The position numbers and the translations under genes are program-made. The notes beneath the pieces were generated by a model that saw nothing but the letters and a program-made list of their open reading frames with translations, searched no databases and had not been told where the DNA came from. A stretch of DNA of 64,000 nucleotides from Gammaproteobacteria bacterium (lineage in GTDB: Bacteria > Pseudomonadota > Gammaproteobacteria > GCA-001735895). The stretch is from assembly GCA_018669845.1 (NCBI GenBank), contig JABHSO010000212.1, positions 62,001 through 126,000 on the forward strand, in the 5' to 3' direction. Below, in pieces: positions 51,478 through 59,375 of this stretch; within the stretch, counting starts at the first letter, position 1, and each line of letters begins with the position of its first letter.

Positions 51478-53860
51478 CATGAAACTACAGATGCGAATTT
51501 TATTTACGCTGCTGATGATTTTTTATCACCCGCTAAACGTGGCAGAGAGAATATCCGATATAGCGAATACCCGTCATAATTTTTCCACATCGGGCACGGG
51601 TACGGTAAAAGCCAGCGAGGAAAGCCAGATTTGTGTCTTCTGCCATACACCTCACCATTCAGAGTCGATACCAAATGCACCTTTGTGGAATCGCAAGGCG
51701 TCCGGTGCAACTTATACGCCGTATACTTCTAATTCCATTGATGCTAACGATATCGCGGCTACGCCGGGTGGTAGCTCGAAACTCTGCCTGTCCTGTCACG
51801 ATGGAACCATCGCCATCGGTTCGGTGAATGTGCTGAATGCCCAGTCTAATGTGAATATCAATTTAACGGGTACCGGAGCCGGCGGAGTGATGCCTTCCGG
51901 TGCCGGTGATACGACCGGTTTTACGCGAAAACTGGGCACCGACCTGGGTAATGATCATCCCATATCGTTCACTTATAACAGTGTACTGGCGAATACCGAT
52001 GGTGAATTACGCAACCCGGATATCGAGGCGCATATTGGTAACCGGGTAGCCGGTAATACTCCTTTGGTTCCGCTGCAAGATAATCAGCTGCAATGTACCA
52101 GCTGTCATGACCCACATATCCGCGACAGTGATATAGGCAATAATATTAAATTCCTACGTCTGAACCGGTTTCAGCAAGGCATTCCTGCGGGCGGTAATTT
52201 TAGTGCGGCAAATGATATTGTGTGTCTGGCCTGTCACGATAAGCTGGGTCAGGCTTGGTCCGGTTCGGCACATGCCGACCCGCTAACGGCAAATGAAACT
52301 TACACCACCGCAGCTGCCAATCAACGAGAATTTGCGCTCAACCTGCCAGTGTGGAAAGCATCCTGTTTAAACTGTCATGATACGCACACCGTGCAGGGTT
52401 CAAGACGATTGCTCAGAGAGGGTACCGATAGCCTGTCGACACCCAAGACCGGCGGCAATGCAGCGCTGGAAGAAGCCTGTTATACCTGTCATTCGGCAAC
52501 CGGTGGTGTGTTGAACGGGCAGGGTGGAGGATTATTCGAAGTACCCGATATCAAAACAGATTTTACTACCGGCCTGACGCATATGCCGATTACCACTGTT
52601 GATCAATCTGGCATTGACGAAACGCATGATGTGGTGGATGCAGACCTGGTAGAAAATAAAACCAAGTTTAATTTGAGTAATCGCCACGTGGAATGCACCG
52701 ATTGTCATAATCCGCACCGGGTAACTAAAAACAGGTTATTTAATAATACTTCATCAACAGCGGCGGGGACTCATTCCCATGTCTCTGGACATACCAATAT
52801 TGCATCGGGTGTATTGCGCGGCTCCTGGGGAGTAGAGCCGGTATATGGTTCGAATAGATTCGACCCCACTAACTTTCCAGTCAGTTACATCGTCAAACGC
52901 GGTGATGGTGGTGATGGCGCCAGTACTCAGCTAAGCAGCACGCATATTACGCGTGAATATCAAATCTGTCTGAAATGTCATTCCGATTATGCGTATGGCA
53001 GCAATCCTCCTAACCTGGGGGATACCGGAGGCAATACTTCCGCAGGTACTAATGATGTCAGTGAATACACCAATCAGGCCATCGAATTTCAGGCTCCGCT
53101 GAGCCATAAGGGTGAAGTGACCACACTCGATTCCGGTGCATCTTCATCCTATTCAACTAATAACCACCGCTCCTGGCATCCCGTCATCGATAATACCGGA
53201 CGCACGCTGGCCATTCGTAATGCCAACTCGGAAAACTGGTTATCGCCATTTAATGGTGCCGCCAATGTAGGCAATCAAACGATGTATTGTTCAGATTGTC
53301 ACGGTTCCAACACCGGCTCTGGCACCTCTGCACCCTCCGGTGGAGAAAACGGCAATGCCTGGGGACCGCATGGCTCGAGTAATAATTTTATTCTGAAAGG
53401 AGGTTGGAGTCAGAATACCGGAACGGGAAATTCGAATGACCTTTGTTTTAAATGCCATGACTTTAATCTGTATGCCACAAGAGGAGGAGGGCGCAGCGGT
53501 TTTGGCGGCTCCAAGGATGAAAATCTACATTCTTTTCATGCCGATAAGATCGGTCACTTAAATTGTAGCTGGTGTCATGTCTCGGTACCGCATGGCTGGA
53601 AAAATAAAGCCTTCCTGGTGAACCTGAATGACGTGGGACTCGAGGCCGGGTCAGCGCCGGGCACGCAGGTCAGGAACAACACCACGGCCGGTTATACCAA
53701 CGGGCCTTATTATAACAATGCATTTCTCAAGATAAGAAGTTTTGCCACCAGCGGTAACTGGGAAGAAACTAATTGCGGGTCGGCAGGTACTCCGGGTAAT
53801 GGTGAAATCGGGCGTGACTGGATGAGGGATAGTAGTGAAAATTGTGCCAACCCACCCTGA
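51467..53860 (+). CDS. Exported undecaheme (11-heme) cytochrome c
   Basis: 797 residues from ATG 51467 (another ATG at 51479, GTG at 51455). Signal peptide ends near NVA, with no lipobox. Eleven CxxCH motifs: CVFCH, CLSCH, CTSCH, CLACH, CLNCH, CYTCH, CTDCH, CLKCH, CSDCH, CFKCH and CSWCH. The first four lie in a module (TRHNF, CHTPHH, PLWNR, NDHPISF, CTSCHDPH) that is homologous over its length with the tetraheme protein at 42494. The remaining 7 hemes extend it. Large Gly/Ser/Asn-rich loops suit a protein outside the cell. Probably the terminal extracellular electron carrier. Confidence 0.93.
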   Translation: MKSNMKLQMRILFTLLMIFYHPLNVAERISDIANTRHNFSTSGTGTVKASEESQICVFCHTPHHSESIPNAPLWNRKASGATYTPYTSNSIDANDIAATPGGSSKLCLSCHDGTIAIGSVNVLNAQSNVNINLTGTGAGGVMPSGAGDTTGFTRKLGTDLGNDHPISFTYNSVLANTDGELRNPDIEAHIGNRVAGNTPLVPLQDNQLQCTSCHDPHIRDSDIGNNIKFLRLNRFQQGIPAGGNFSAANDIVCLACHDKLGQAWSGSAHADPLTANETYTTAAANQREFALNLPVWKASCLNCHDTHTVQGSRRLLREGTDSLSTPKTGGNAALEEACYTCHSATGGVLNGQGGGLFEVPDIKTDFTTGLTHMPITTVDQSGIDETHDVVDADLVENKTKFNLSNRHVECTDCHNPHRVTKNRLFNNTSSTAAGTHSHVSGHTNIASGVLRGSWGVEPVYGSNRFDPTNFPVSYIVKRGDGGDGASTQLSSTHITREYQICLKCHSDYAYGSNPPNLGDTGGNTSAGTNDVSEYTNQAIEFQAPLSHKGEVTTLDSGASSSYSTNNHRSWHPVIDNTGRTLAIRNANSENWLSPFNGAANVGNQTMYCSDCHGSNTGSGTSAPSGGENGNAWGPHGSSNNFILKGGWSQNTGTGNSNDLCFKCHDFNLYATRGGGRSGFGGSKDENLHSFHADKIGHLNCSWCHVSVPHGWKNKAFLVNLNDVGLEAGSAPGTQVRNNTTAGYTNGPYYNNAFLKIRSFATSGNWEETNCGSAGTPGNGEIGRDWMRDSSENCANPP

Positions 53861-54845
53861 TCAGGCTCAGCCAGTTGGTATGACTATGCTGCTGGCCTCG
53901 AGTCGCAGCACGCTGGTGTTGCTGGTTTACCTTGCACTGTCGATAATTGTTTTTTATCAACTGCCTGTTGAAGGTAGATACTGGTTATTGATTCCGCCGG
54001 TCGTGTTATTAATGATCAATTTTATTGCGGCTGTTGCGGTGCGCGGAGTGATGACCAGTAACCTGCCATTAATGCTGTTTCATTTTGCTTTAATCATACT
54101 GGTGGTTTTGTCAATGCTGGGGCAGATGAGCTATCTGAAGGCCACCCTCGAGCTGGCCACGAATGAAGAGTTTGCGGGGCAGTTGGAGAATGTGCGTAAA
54201 GGGGCCTGGCATGACTATGGCCTGAACGATGTGCGTTTTACCAACCTGGGGTTTGAGATAAATTACCATAAGGGCGTGAAACGCAATAATACCCTCAACA
54301 GGATTGCATTGAGCGATGCTGATGGAACTCTAAGTCAGGTTGAGATAGGGGATCATGTGCCGCTGGTGATTGGACATTATCGTTTCTATACTTCGCATAA
54401 CAAAGGTTATGCGCCGGTCTTTGCATGGAAAGCAACACAGGCAAAACAGTCTGTTAGCGGCAGCATCCATTTGCCGGCTTATCCGACCAATGAATACAGG
54501 CAGGCACTGGAATGGCAGATTCCGGGTAGCCAGCTGAAAATCTGGACCCAGTTAAAGATTGAACAAGATGTGTTACCACTGGATCGGGATTTCCAGTTTA
54601 CCTTGCCGCAACAACATCACCTGGTTATTCGTTATAACGATTCACGATATGAGTTAAAGGCCGGTGATGAACTCGAACTTGATCAGGGCATTTTAACCTA
54701 TCAGGGTTTAACCAGCTGGATGGGTTATAAAGTGGATTATGACTGGACACGCCCCTGGTTACTGGCTACCAGTCTGGTGGCGCTGTTTAACCTGTTTCTG
54801 CATTTTCTGCTGAAATTTAGAAAAGCTGAAAATGCTTTAACATGA
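53835..54845 (+). CDS. resB: Cytochrome c biogenesis protein ResB-like
   Basis: 336 residues from GTG (ATG 53880 is an alternative), overlapping the 11-heme gene by 26 bases. Three transmembrane helices near the N-terminus (about 20-105), a ~200-residue periplasmic region and a last helix after GYKVDYDWTRPWLLA, the conserved ending of ResB. It is shorter than typical ResB (~500) and seems a reduced form. With CcsA (28620-29417) it would complete system II cytochrome c synthesis. Its coupling to the 11-heme gene suggests a dedicated role. Confidence 0.8.
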   Translation: MKIVPTHPDQAQPVGMTMLLASSRSTLVLLVYLALSIIVFYQLPVEGRYWLLIPPVVLLMINFIAAVAVRGVMTSNLPLMLFHFALIILVVLSMLGQMSYLKATLELATNEEFAGQLENVRKGAWHDYGLNDVRFTNLGFEINYHKGVKRNNTLNRIALSDADGTLSQVEIGDHVPLVIGHYRFYTSHNKGYAPVFAWKATQAKQSVSGSIHLPAYPTNEYRQALEWQIPGSQLKIWTQLKIEQDVLPLDRDFQFTLPQQHHLVIRYNDSRYELKAGDELELDQGILTYQGLTSWMGYKVDYDWTRPWLLATSLVALFNLFLHFLLKFRKAENALT

Positions 54846-55111
54846 GAGAAGTTTGAGACCGATTAATCATGGTTATGGAAATAGTATTTTTTTATTATGT
54901 AGCATGGGTTGGATAACTGGTTAATTCGCAAAGATAATAATGGCTGTTGGAGTATGTGAAGAGCCTGTAGTTGTTAACCGGGCAAAAAGTAAGGCCGGCA
55001 TTAACTATACCGGTATTATCATCTCATTTACCAGGCGTAGTTAACGTGATTATCTACGTTAAAAGGTTAGCTGTTTTATCCATCAAACAAAAACCAGAGA
55101 GGGTATTTTTC
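54846..55111. other. Intergenic region before the P460 gene
   Basis: No supported gene and no sigma-54-like site found on the plus strand. A frame that runs through here into the P460 gene has no ribosome site and no protein-like composition. Confidence 0.4.
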
Positions 55112-55633
55112 ATGAAACTGACATCCGTTTCCAGACGTTTAGTTGTTTTAACGGCTTTAGCCGTCACACCACTTATGCCGCTTCAGGCCGCACCGAATAC
55201 GGCTGTCAGTCCGAATGGACTGGAGCTACCGCAAAACTATAAAGACTGGAAAGTAATTTCCACTTCCCATCGAATAGATAATAACACCATGAGAATTATA
55301 CTGGGCAATGATATCGCGATTAAAGCGTCCCGTAGCGATAATATGAATCCATGGCCGGATGGAGCCATTCTGGGTAAGCTGGTGTTTAAACAGGTTGCTG
55401 AAAAAAACTGGCCGTCGGCTATTGCACCGGACAAGTTTGTGCATGCTGAATTCATGTACAAAGATGCAAAAAAATACAAATCGAATGGTACCGGTTGGGG
55501 CTGGGCACGCTGGTTAGGTATGGATCAAAAACCTTATGGCAAGGATGAAAATCTGGCACAGCCCTGTATAACCTGCCATGTACCGGTAAAAGGTCGAGAT
55601 TGGGTGTTTACTACAGCTATCAAATTACCTTGA
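55112..55633 (+). CDS. Cytochrome P460-family protein
   Basis: 173 residues from ATG 55112 with AGAGAGGG upstream. Signal peptide ends LQA. The fold features PDGAILGKLVFKQ and the C-terminal heme motif CITCH (in QPCITCHVPVKGRDWVFT) are those of cytochrome P460, whose members oxidise hydroxylamine or reduce NO, or bind NO (cytochrome c'-beta). The lysine that cross-links to heme in true P460 enzymes cannot be fixed from sequence alone. It could detoxify NO or report a nitrogen substrate to the locus. Confidence 0.85.
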   Translation: MKLTSVSRRLVVLTALAVTPLMPLQAAPNTAVSPNGLELPQNYKDWKVISTSHRIDNNTMRIILGNDIAIKASRSDNMNPWPDGAILGKLVFKQVAEKNWPSAIAPDKFVHAEFMYKDAKKYKSNGTGWGWARWLGMDQKPYGKDENLAQPCITCHVPVKGRDWVFTTAIKLP

Positions 55634-55656
55634 TGAAATAACTAATGAATAAAGTA

Positions 55657-55731
55657 GCGAGTTTCGATCTTGATACTCGCAATAATTGTTTAATATCTAC
55701 AATACTATCAAGCCCGAAGGGTCACGATAGT
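55657..55731. terminator. Two hairpins between convergent genes
   Basis: GCGAGTTTC/GATACTCGC (55657-55680, one mismatch) and ACTATC/GATAGT (55704-55731, with an inner CCC/GGG) lie in AT-rich flanks between the ends of the P460 gene and the opposing glycosyltransferase gene. They could end both transcripts. Confidence 0.45.
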
Positions 55732-55792
55732 TAATATGGACCACTGTGATACCATTAAATTTGAACAGGCCTGCCGCTAATTTCGACAACTA

Positions 55793-57607
55793 TTAAAAGT
55801 GAAAACCAAATCCAAACATGACCGGATAGATTCCAAACACACCCAGTCCACCCATACTAATGCCGAGCAATATGAATGTGAATGGTACCCACACCAGCAC
55901 TCTGGCTACGGGGTGCTCCCAGCCATGCGAATGCATAAATGGCATTAGCATAAAGCCGATGGCTAAGCCGATAAAAGCGATCTGGAAAGTAGAAAGGGCG
56001 ACGCTAACAAAAAACAGCCCGGCTATGAACTCAGCACTTCGAAGCCCTCTGTGATCTGGGTGAGTTTCAGAGAAGAATTGAACTATTTTTTGTAGTAGCC
56101 CCTGTTTATGTAATGTACCAACTTTGTGCGAGTTATCATCTTTATCACCGGTGACCAGAAAGCGGGCTTTACCCGTCAGGCAGTAGCCAAAAACGGCAAC
56201 CGAGGTCATTGGGCTTAAGGTGGCATACAGCGCGGTACTGTGACATAAAAAAGTAAATAATCGTCTTCCCTGTTTACGCAGTTCCAGTATAAAACAAGAG
56301 ACTGGAGCCAGAATGGTAATAATAGTCACCAGGAAAAAGTCCCAGTGATACAGTTTGGTAAACAGATCCGGTAATGTGATCATCGGGAATACGAATTCAC
56401 TGCCCGATAACACAAACGTAACATCCTGATGTAGCCCCATGGTCAATGGCATGACGATGCCTGAGTTAACCATAAACACAAAGAAAAAGAAGGTCATGGG
56501 TAAATTGACAGTTGGAAATAGAATATCCAGTTTTTCTACCAGCGATATATTGCGAGACTTGATCAACCAGGACATACAGTGGGTCAAAAATTCACAGGTT
56601 CCGCGCGTCCACTTGATATGCCTGATTCGAAACGCACGCACAGAGTCAGGAAAGTCTTCCTGGCACACAACGTCTTCGGCGAATGTACCATAATAACCCT
56701 GTTCTCTAATTGCTATTGCGTAGGCTAAATCTTCACTGACCAGTTCAGGGAATCCCTTAACCTGTTTCCAGCAGGCTGTTTTCAGTAAGGCACCATGCCC
56801 CAGGAACATGACAAAACCAAATCGGTTGCGCAACGGTTGATACCACTTCCAGTGAATATCAACGCCGAGATACATATCTTTTTTGAGCTTGTTATCATTG
56901 GTCTGGATACAGGTATGATTGGCCTGTACAAAACCACAGTGTGGATCTGACTGCAGGCGTGGAACCAGACGCAACAGGAAATCACGGGGCAGGATTTCAT
57001 CCGCATCAACAATAGCGAATAGTGGTTCGGTTACATGATATGTCAGGGCATTATTGAGGTTGCCTGCCTTAAACCCGCTACGTTTCTCACGTCGAATGAC
57101 CTGAACCCGACTTTCACCATAATTACTGGCAAAAGCATCAATTTTTTGTTTGTACTCCTCACGGGTGCTATCGTCCAGAATGTATATTTTAAAGTTCTGA
57201 TAATAAAGGTTTACACAGGATATTGCGCTTTCTTCAATGAAATCATTACAGGTGGTATATAACACGGCAACACTGGTATCAGGCATAGGCGCATTTTCGT
57301 CATATACAAAGCCCTGGTGGGGTAGGGCCCGATCAATAATCGAAAACAGTACGATGCTAATGTTATACACACCATAGAGCCAGGCGATTTCGACGAATAC
57401 AATAAAGTATCCAAGTGATATCCACTGAAACAGACTCTCGGCATCTTCCAGTATCGTCACCAGCCGTGGATGAAACCACAGCAGCAGCAATCCCCAAATC
57501 ACAAACACGGTTAAGAACAGGTAAGGTTTCCTGTTAGCGATATGTGCAAAGTTTTGTTCGCTGAAGCGGCTAAAAACATTTTGAAAAGCTCGTTGCAAAG
57601 TGGTCAT
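55793..57607 (-). CDS. Cellulose-synthase-like family 2 glycosyltransferase
   Basis: 604 residues. Two N-terminal membrane helices, a cytoplasmic GT-A domain and about six C-terminal helices. Processive GT2 motifs are seen: ILDDSTREEYKQ (D), KAGNLNNAL, AIVDADE (DxD), SEDLAYA (catalytic ED) and RHIKWTRGT in place of QxxRW. It resembles BcsA or PgaC and should polymerise an extracellular polysaccharide while exporting it. No PilZ domain was noticed. The next upstream gene encodes an outer-membrane TPR porin, so they act together. Confidence 0.88.
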   Translation of the reverse strand: MTTLQRAFQNVFSRFSEQNFAHIANRKPYLFLTVFVIWGLLLLWFHPRLVTILEDAESLFQWISLGYFIVFVEIAWLYGVYNISIVLFSIIDRALPHQGFVYDENAPMPDTSVAVLYTTCNDFIEESAISCVNLYYQNFKIYILDDSTREEYKQKIDAFASNYGESRVQVIRREKRSGFKAGNLNNALTYHVTEPLFAIVDADEILPRDFLLRLVPRLQSDPHCGFVQANHTCIQTNDNKLKKDMYLGVDIHWKWYQPLRNRFGFVMFLGHGALLKTACWKQVKGFPELVSEDLAYAIAIREQGYYGTFAEDVVCQEDFPDSVRAFRIRHIKWTRGTCEFLTHCMSWLIKSRNISLVEKLDILFPTVNLPMTFFFFVFMVNSGIVMPLTMGLHQDVTFVLSGSEFVFPMITLPDLFTKLYHWDFFLVTIITILAPVSCFILELRKQGRRLFTFLCHSTALYATLSPMTSVAVFGYCLTGKARFLVTGDKDDNSHKVGTLHKQGLLQKIVQFFSETHPDHRGLRSAEFIAGLFFVSVALSTFQIAFIGLAIGFMLMPFMHSHGWEHPVARVLVWVPFTFILLGISMGGLGVFGIYPVMFGFGFHF

Positions 57608-57646
57608 TTTTCCTTCTCCGTATTATTTCATCTGGCTAAAAGATAT

Positions 57647-58990
57647 TCATGGAAGTTGTATCGCGATACCAATCAGCATGGTGCTATAACTAATGGATGG
57701 TGAATCCTCATAACGAACAGAAAAATTTATTCGATTTTTCTGGCTAATCGGGTAAGAGAACAAAACGTTGGAAGTAAATACACTGCCTTCAGCTGAGGCA
57801 ATATCGGATGAAATACGGCCGAATCCAGCACTCAGGCCAACTGACCAACTATCAGGGATAGCGTATTCGCCAAACAGTGCAGCGCGCCATTCCTTGTCAT
57901 CGATGGCACCGCTGCTTGACAGGTACAGGCTGGGTTCCAGGCGCAATTTATTACTAACAGGAAATCCGTAAGCTGAGTAGACCAGTTTGTCGGTATAGTC
58001 TTCACTGTGCGGGCTGAGTTGAGCTCCCAGTTTAAAAACATGTTGTTGTGCATTGATGTTTATGCCTTCTACTTTGTAGATTTGCTGGTCAGCATCATTG
58101 GGTAAATCTCGATTGCCAATTTCCAGGTTTGCCTGCCAGCTTTTATTAATATGACCCAGCACTCCGAGATAATAGGTTTCCGCTTTTTCACCGGATCTAA
58201 CCAGGGCCGGATTGTCCAGACTCAACGAATTGTCATAGCGCGTCCAGACTCGAAGATCATCTTTAATCCAGTAACCGATGATGACTTCTCTCAGTCCTGA
58301 ATCCCCGCCGTCGGATGTGTCTCCAGCCCAGGCCACAAAGTCAAAGGTCTTTTTCTTTTGATTGATGGTGGCCAGTCCATTGATAGCGTCAGGACGCCCC
58401 GGAGTGATGATCAGAGCGCGCCGAAAAGCGGTTGCAGCAGCTTCCTCATTATTCAGGGCTAACAGAGCCTGACCCTGTGCAGCAAAAATTTCTGCATCAT
58501 CTGGTAGTTGTTTCTCAAGCGCCTGAAAAATTTTAAGCGCCTTCTCAGGTTGCTGGTTCCATAAAGAAGAAAACGCCAGGCCTTTTTGTGCACTGATATT
58601 ATCCGGTGCAGTAGCTAATACTTTATGAAATTGAGTATCGGCTGCGATAAATTCACCAGACCAGGCAAAGTCATAACCCAGACCAATGAGGGCTTCCTGG
58701 TTATCTGGTTTTAGTTCTAGAACGGCTTCGAATTGATCCTGCGCCACCTGGTGATGGCCTTGCCATGAGAGTGCTGTCGCATAACCGAGTTGGGCTTTAA
58801 TGTCACTGGGGGTAGCATTCAGAATTTTCAGGTAAGTTTCACCCATGCCTGATATATCACCCGCTTTAGCTATTTGCTCCGCCTGCTGGTGAAGGTTTTC
58901 GGCTAAAGCACAGTTTGCATAAAACACCAGTATAAGCGCGACCAGATAAACCGAATACTGATGCTGTGGATTGAGAGTTGAGCTAGTCAT
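57647..58990 (-). CDS. TPR plus outer-membrane barrel protein, polysaccharide export type
   Basis: 447 residues with a signal peptide ending ALA. Residues about 35-200 are five to six TPR units (ALIGLGYDFAWSGEFIAADTQF, AQGQALLALNNEEAAATAFRRAL). From about 215 the sequence becomes a beta-barrel (LREVIIGYWIKDDLRVWTRYD, ending TMLIGIAIQLP) resembling YaiO or the porin part of PgaA/BcsC. It is 40 bases before the glycosyltransferase gene, so an outer-membrane exit for its product is likely. Confidence 0.85.
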   Translation of the reverse strand: MTSSTLNPQHQYSVYLVALILVFYANCALAENLHQQAEQIAKAGDISGMGETYLKILNATPSDIKAQLGYATALSWQGHHQVAQDQFEAVLELKPDNQEALIGLGYDFAWSGEFIAADTQFHKVLATAPDNISAQKGLAFSSLWNQQPEKALKIFQALEKQLPDDAEIFAAQGQALLALNNEEAAATAFRRALIITPGRPDAINGLATINQKKKTFDFVAWAGDTSDGGDSGLREVIIGYWIKDDLRVWTRYDNSLSLDNPALVRSGEKAETYYLGVLGHINKSWQANLEIGNRDLPNDADQQIYKVEGININAQQHVFKLGAQLSPHSEDYTDKLVYSAYGFPVSNKLRLEPSLYLSSSGAIDDKEWRAALFGEYAIPDSWSVGLSAGFGRISSDIASAEGSVFTSNVLFSYPISQKNRINFSVRYEDSPSISYSTMLIGIAIQLP

Positions 58991-59073
58991 TTCATTACCT
59001 GCTTATTTAAAAATAGATCGATAAACATAAACTGCGATGATTTAAATGGATATTGTTTAAGTTAAATGGGCTT

Positions 59074-59178
59074 TTACCTGAATGATCTAAAAGTTATCGA
59101 ATAAACAAAAACAGTAAATGCCGGATAACGGAGTGCATTTAATGTGCTTAAAGTGGACAGCCGGGATGGAGTATTCAT
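59074..59178 (-). CDS. Possible small basic peptide (34 aa)
   Basis: ATG at 59178 with GGAG eight bases upstream opens a 34-codon frame (starts MNTPSRLSTLSTLNALRYPA) that is basic and moderately hydrophobic. It lies in the leader of the polysaccharide export gene. It has no recognisable family. The rest of 58991-59308 contains the dyad at 59233 and nothing else I can name. Confidence 0.35.
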   Translation of the reverse strand: MNTPSRLSTLSTLNALRYPAFTVFVYSITFRSFR

Positions 59179-59232
59179 TTGTTTTGCTCCGTAACTTAAT
59201 AGGTTGTTCAGGATACTTGTCGTTTATAAATT

Positions 59233-59248
59233 TGGGCTTATATTCCCA
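59233..59248. promoter_or_regulatory. TGGG/CCCA dyad upstream of the polysaccharide operon
   Basis: TGGG (59233-59236) and CCCA (59245-59248) around an AT centre correspond to the duplicated dyad at 22791-22808 and, loosely, to 42273-42300. A candidate operator for the NarL-like regulator encoded nearby. Confidence 0.4.
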
Positions 59249-59308
59249 TAAATTAATTTTGCAGTTTTATTAGTGAGGTGGCTAGAGACGAAGGTTGTTT
59301 TATTGATG

Positions 59309-59342
59309 AGACCTTGGTCTAAAGATAATTAGACCAAGGTCT
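59309..59342. repeat. 34-bp perfect inverted repeat after the kinase gene
   Basis: AGACCTTGGTCTAA (59309-59322) and TTAGACCAAGGTCT (59329-59342) are perfect 14-base arms with a six-base loop. Each arm is itself AGACC-N2-GGTCT. No T run follows on the minus strand. It may end the kinase transcript or be a regulator site. Confidence 0.65.
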
Positions 59343-59375
59343 GAGTGAGCCTGGATAAAAGCAAAGAATAGAGAA

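Noticed and set aside
55793..58990. Cellulose synthesis operon bcsA-bcsC
   Set aside because: No PilZ domain, bcsB or bcsZ was noticed, and the RxxxW-like motif is divergent, so the polymer is left unspecified.
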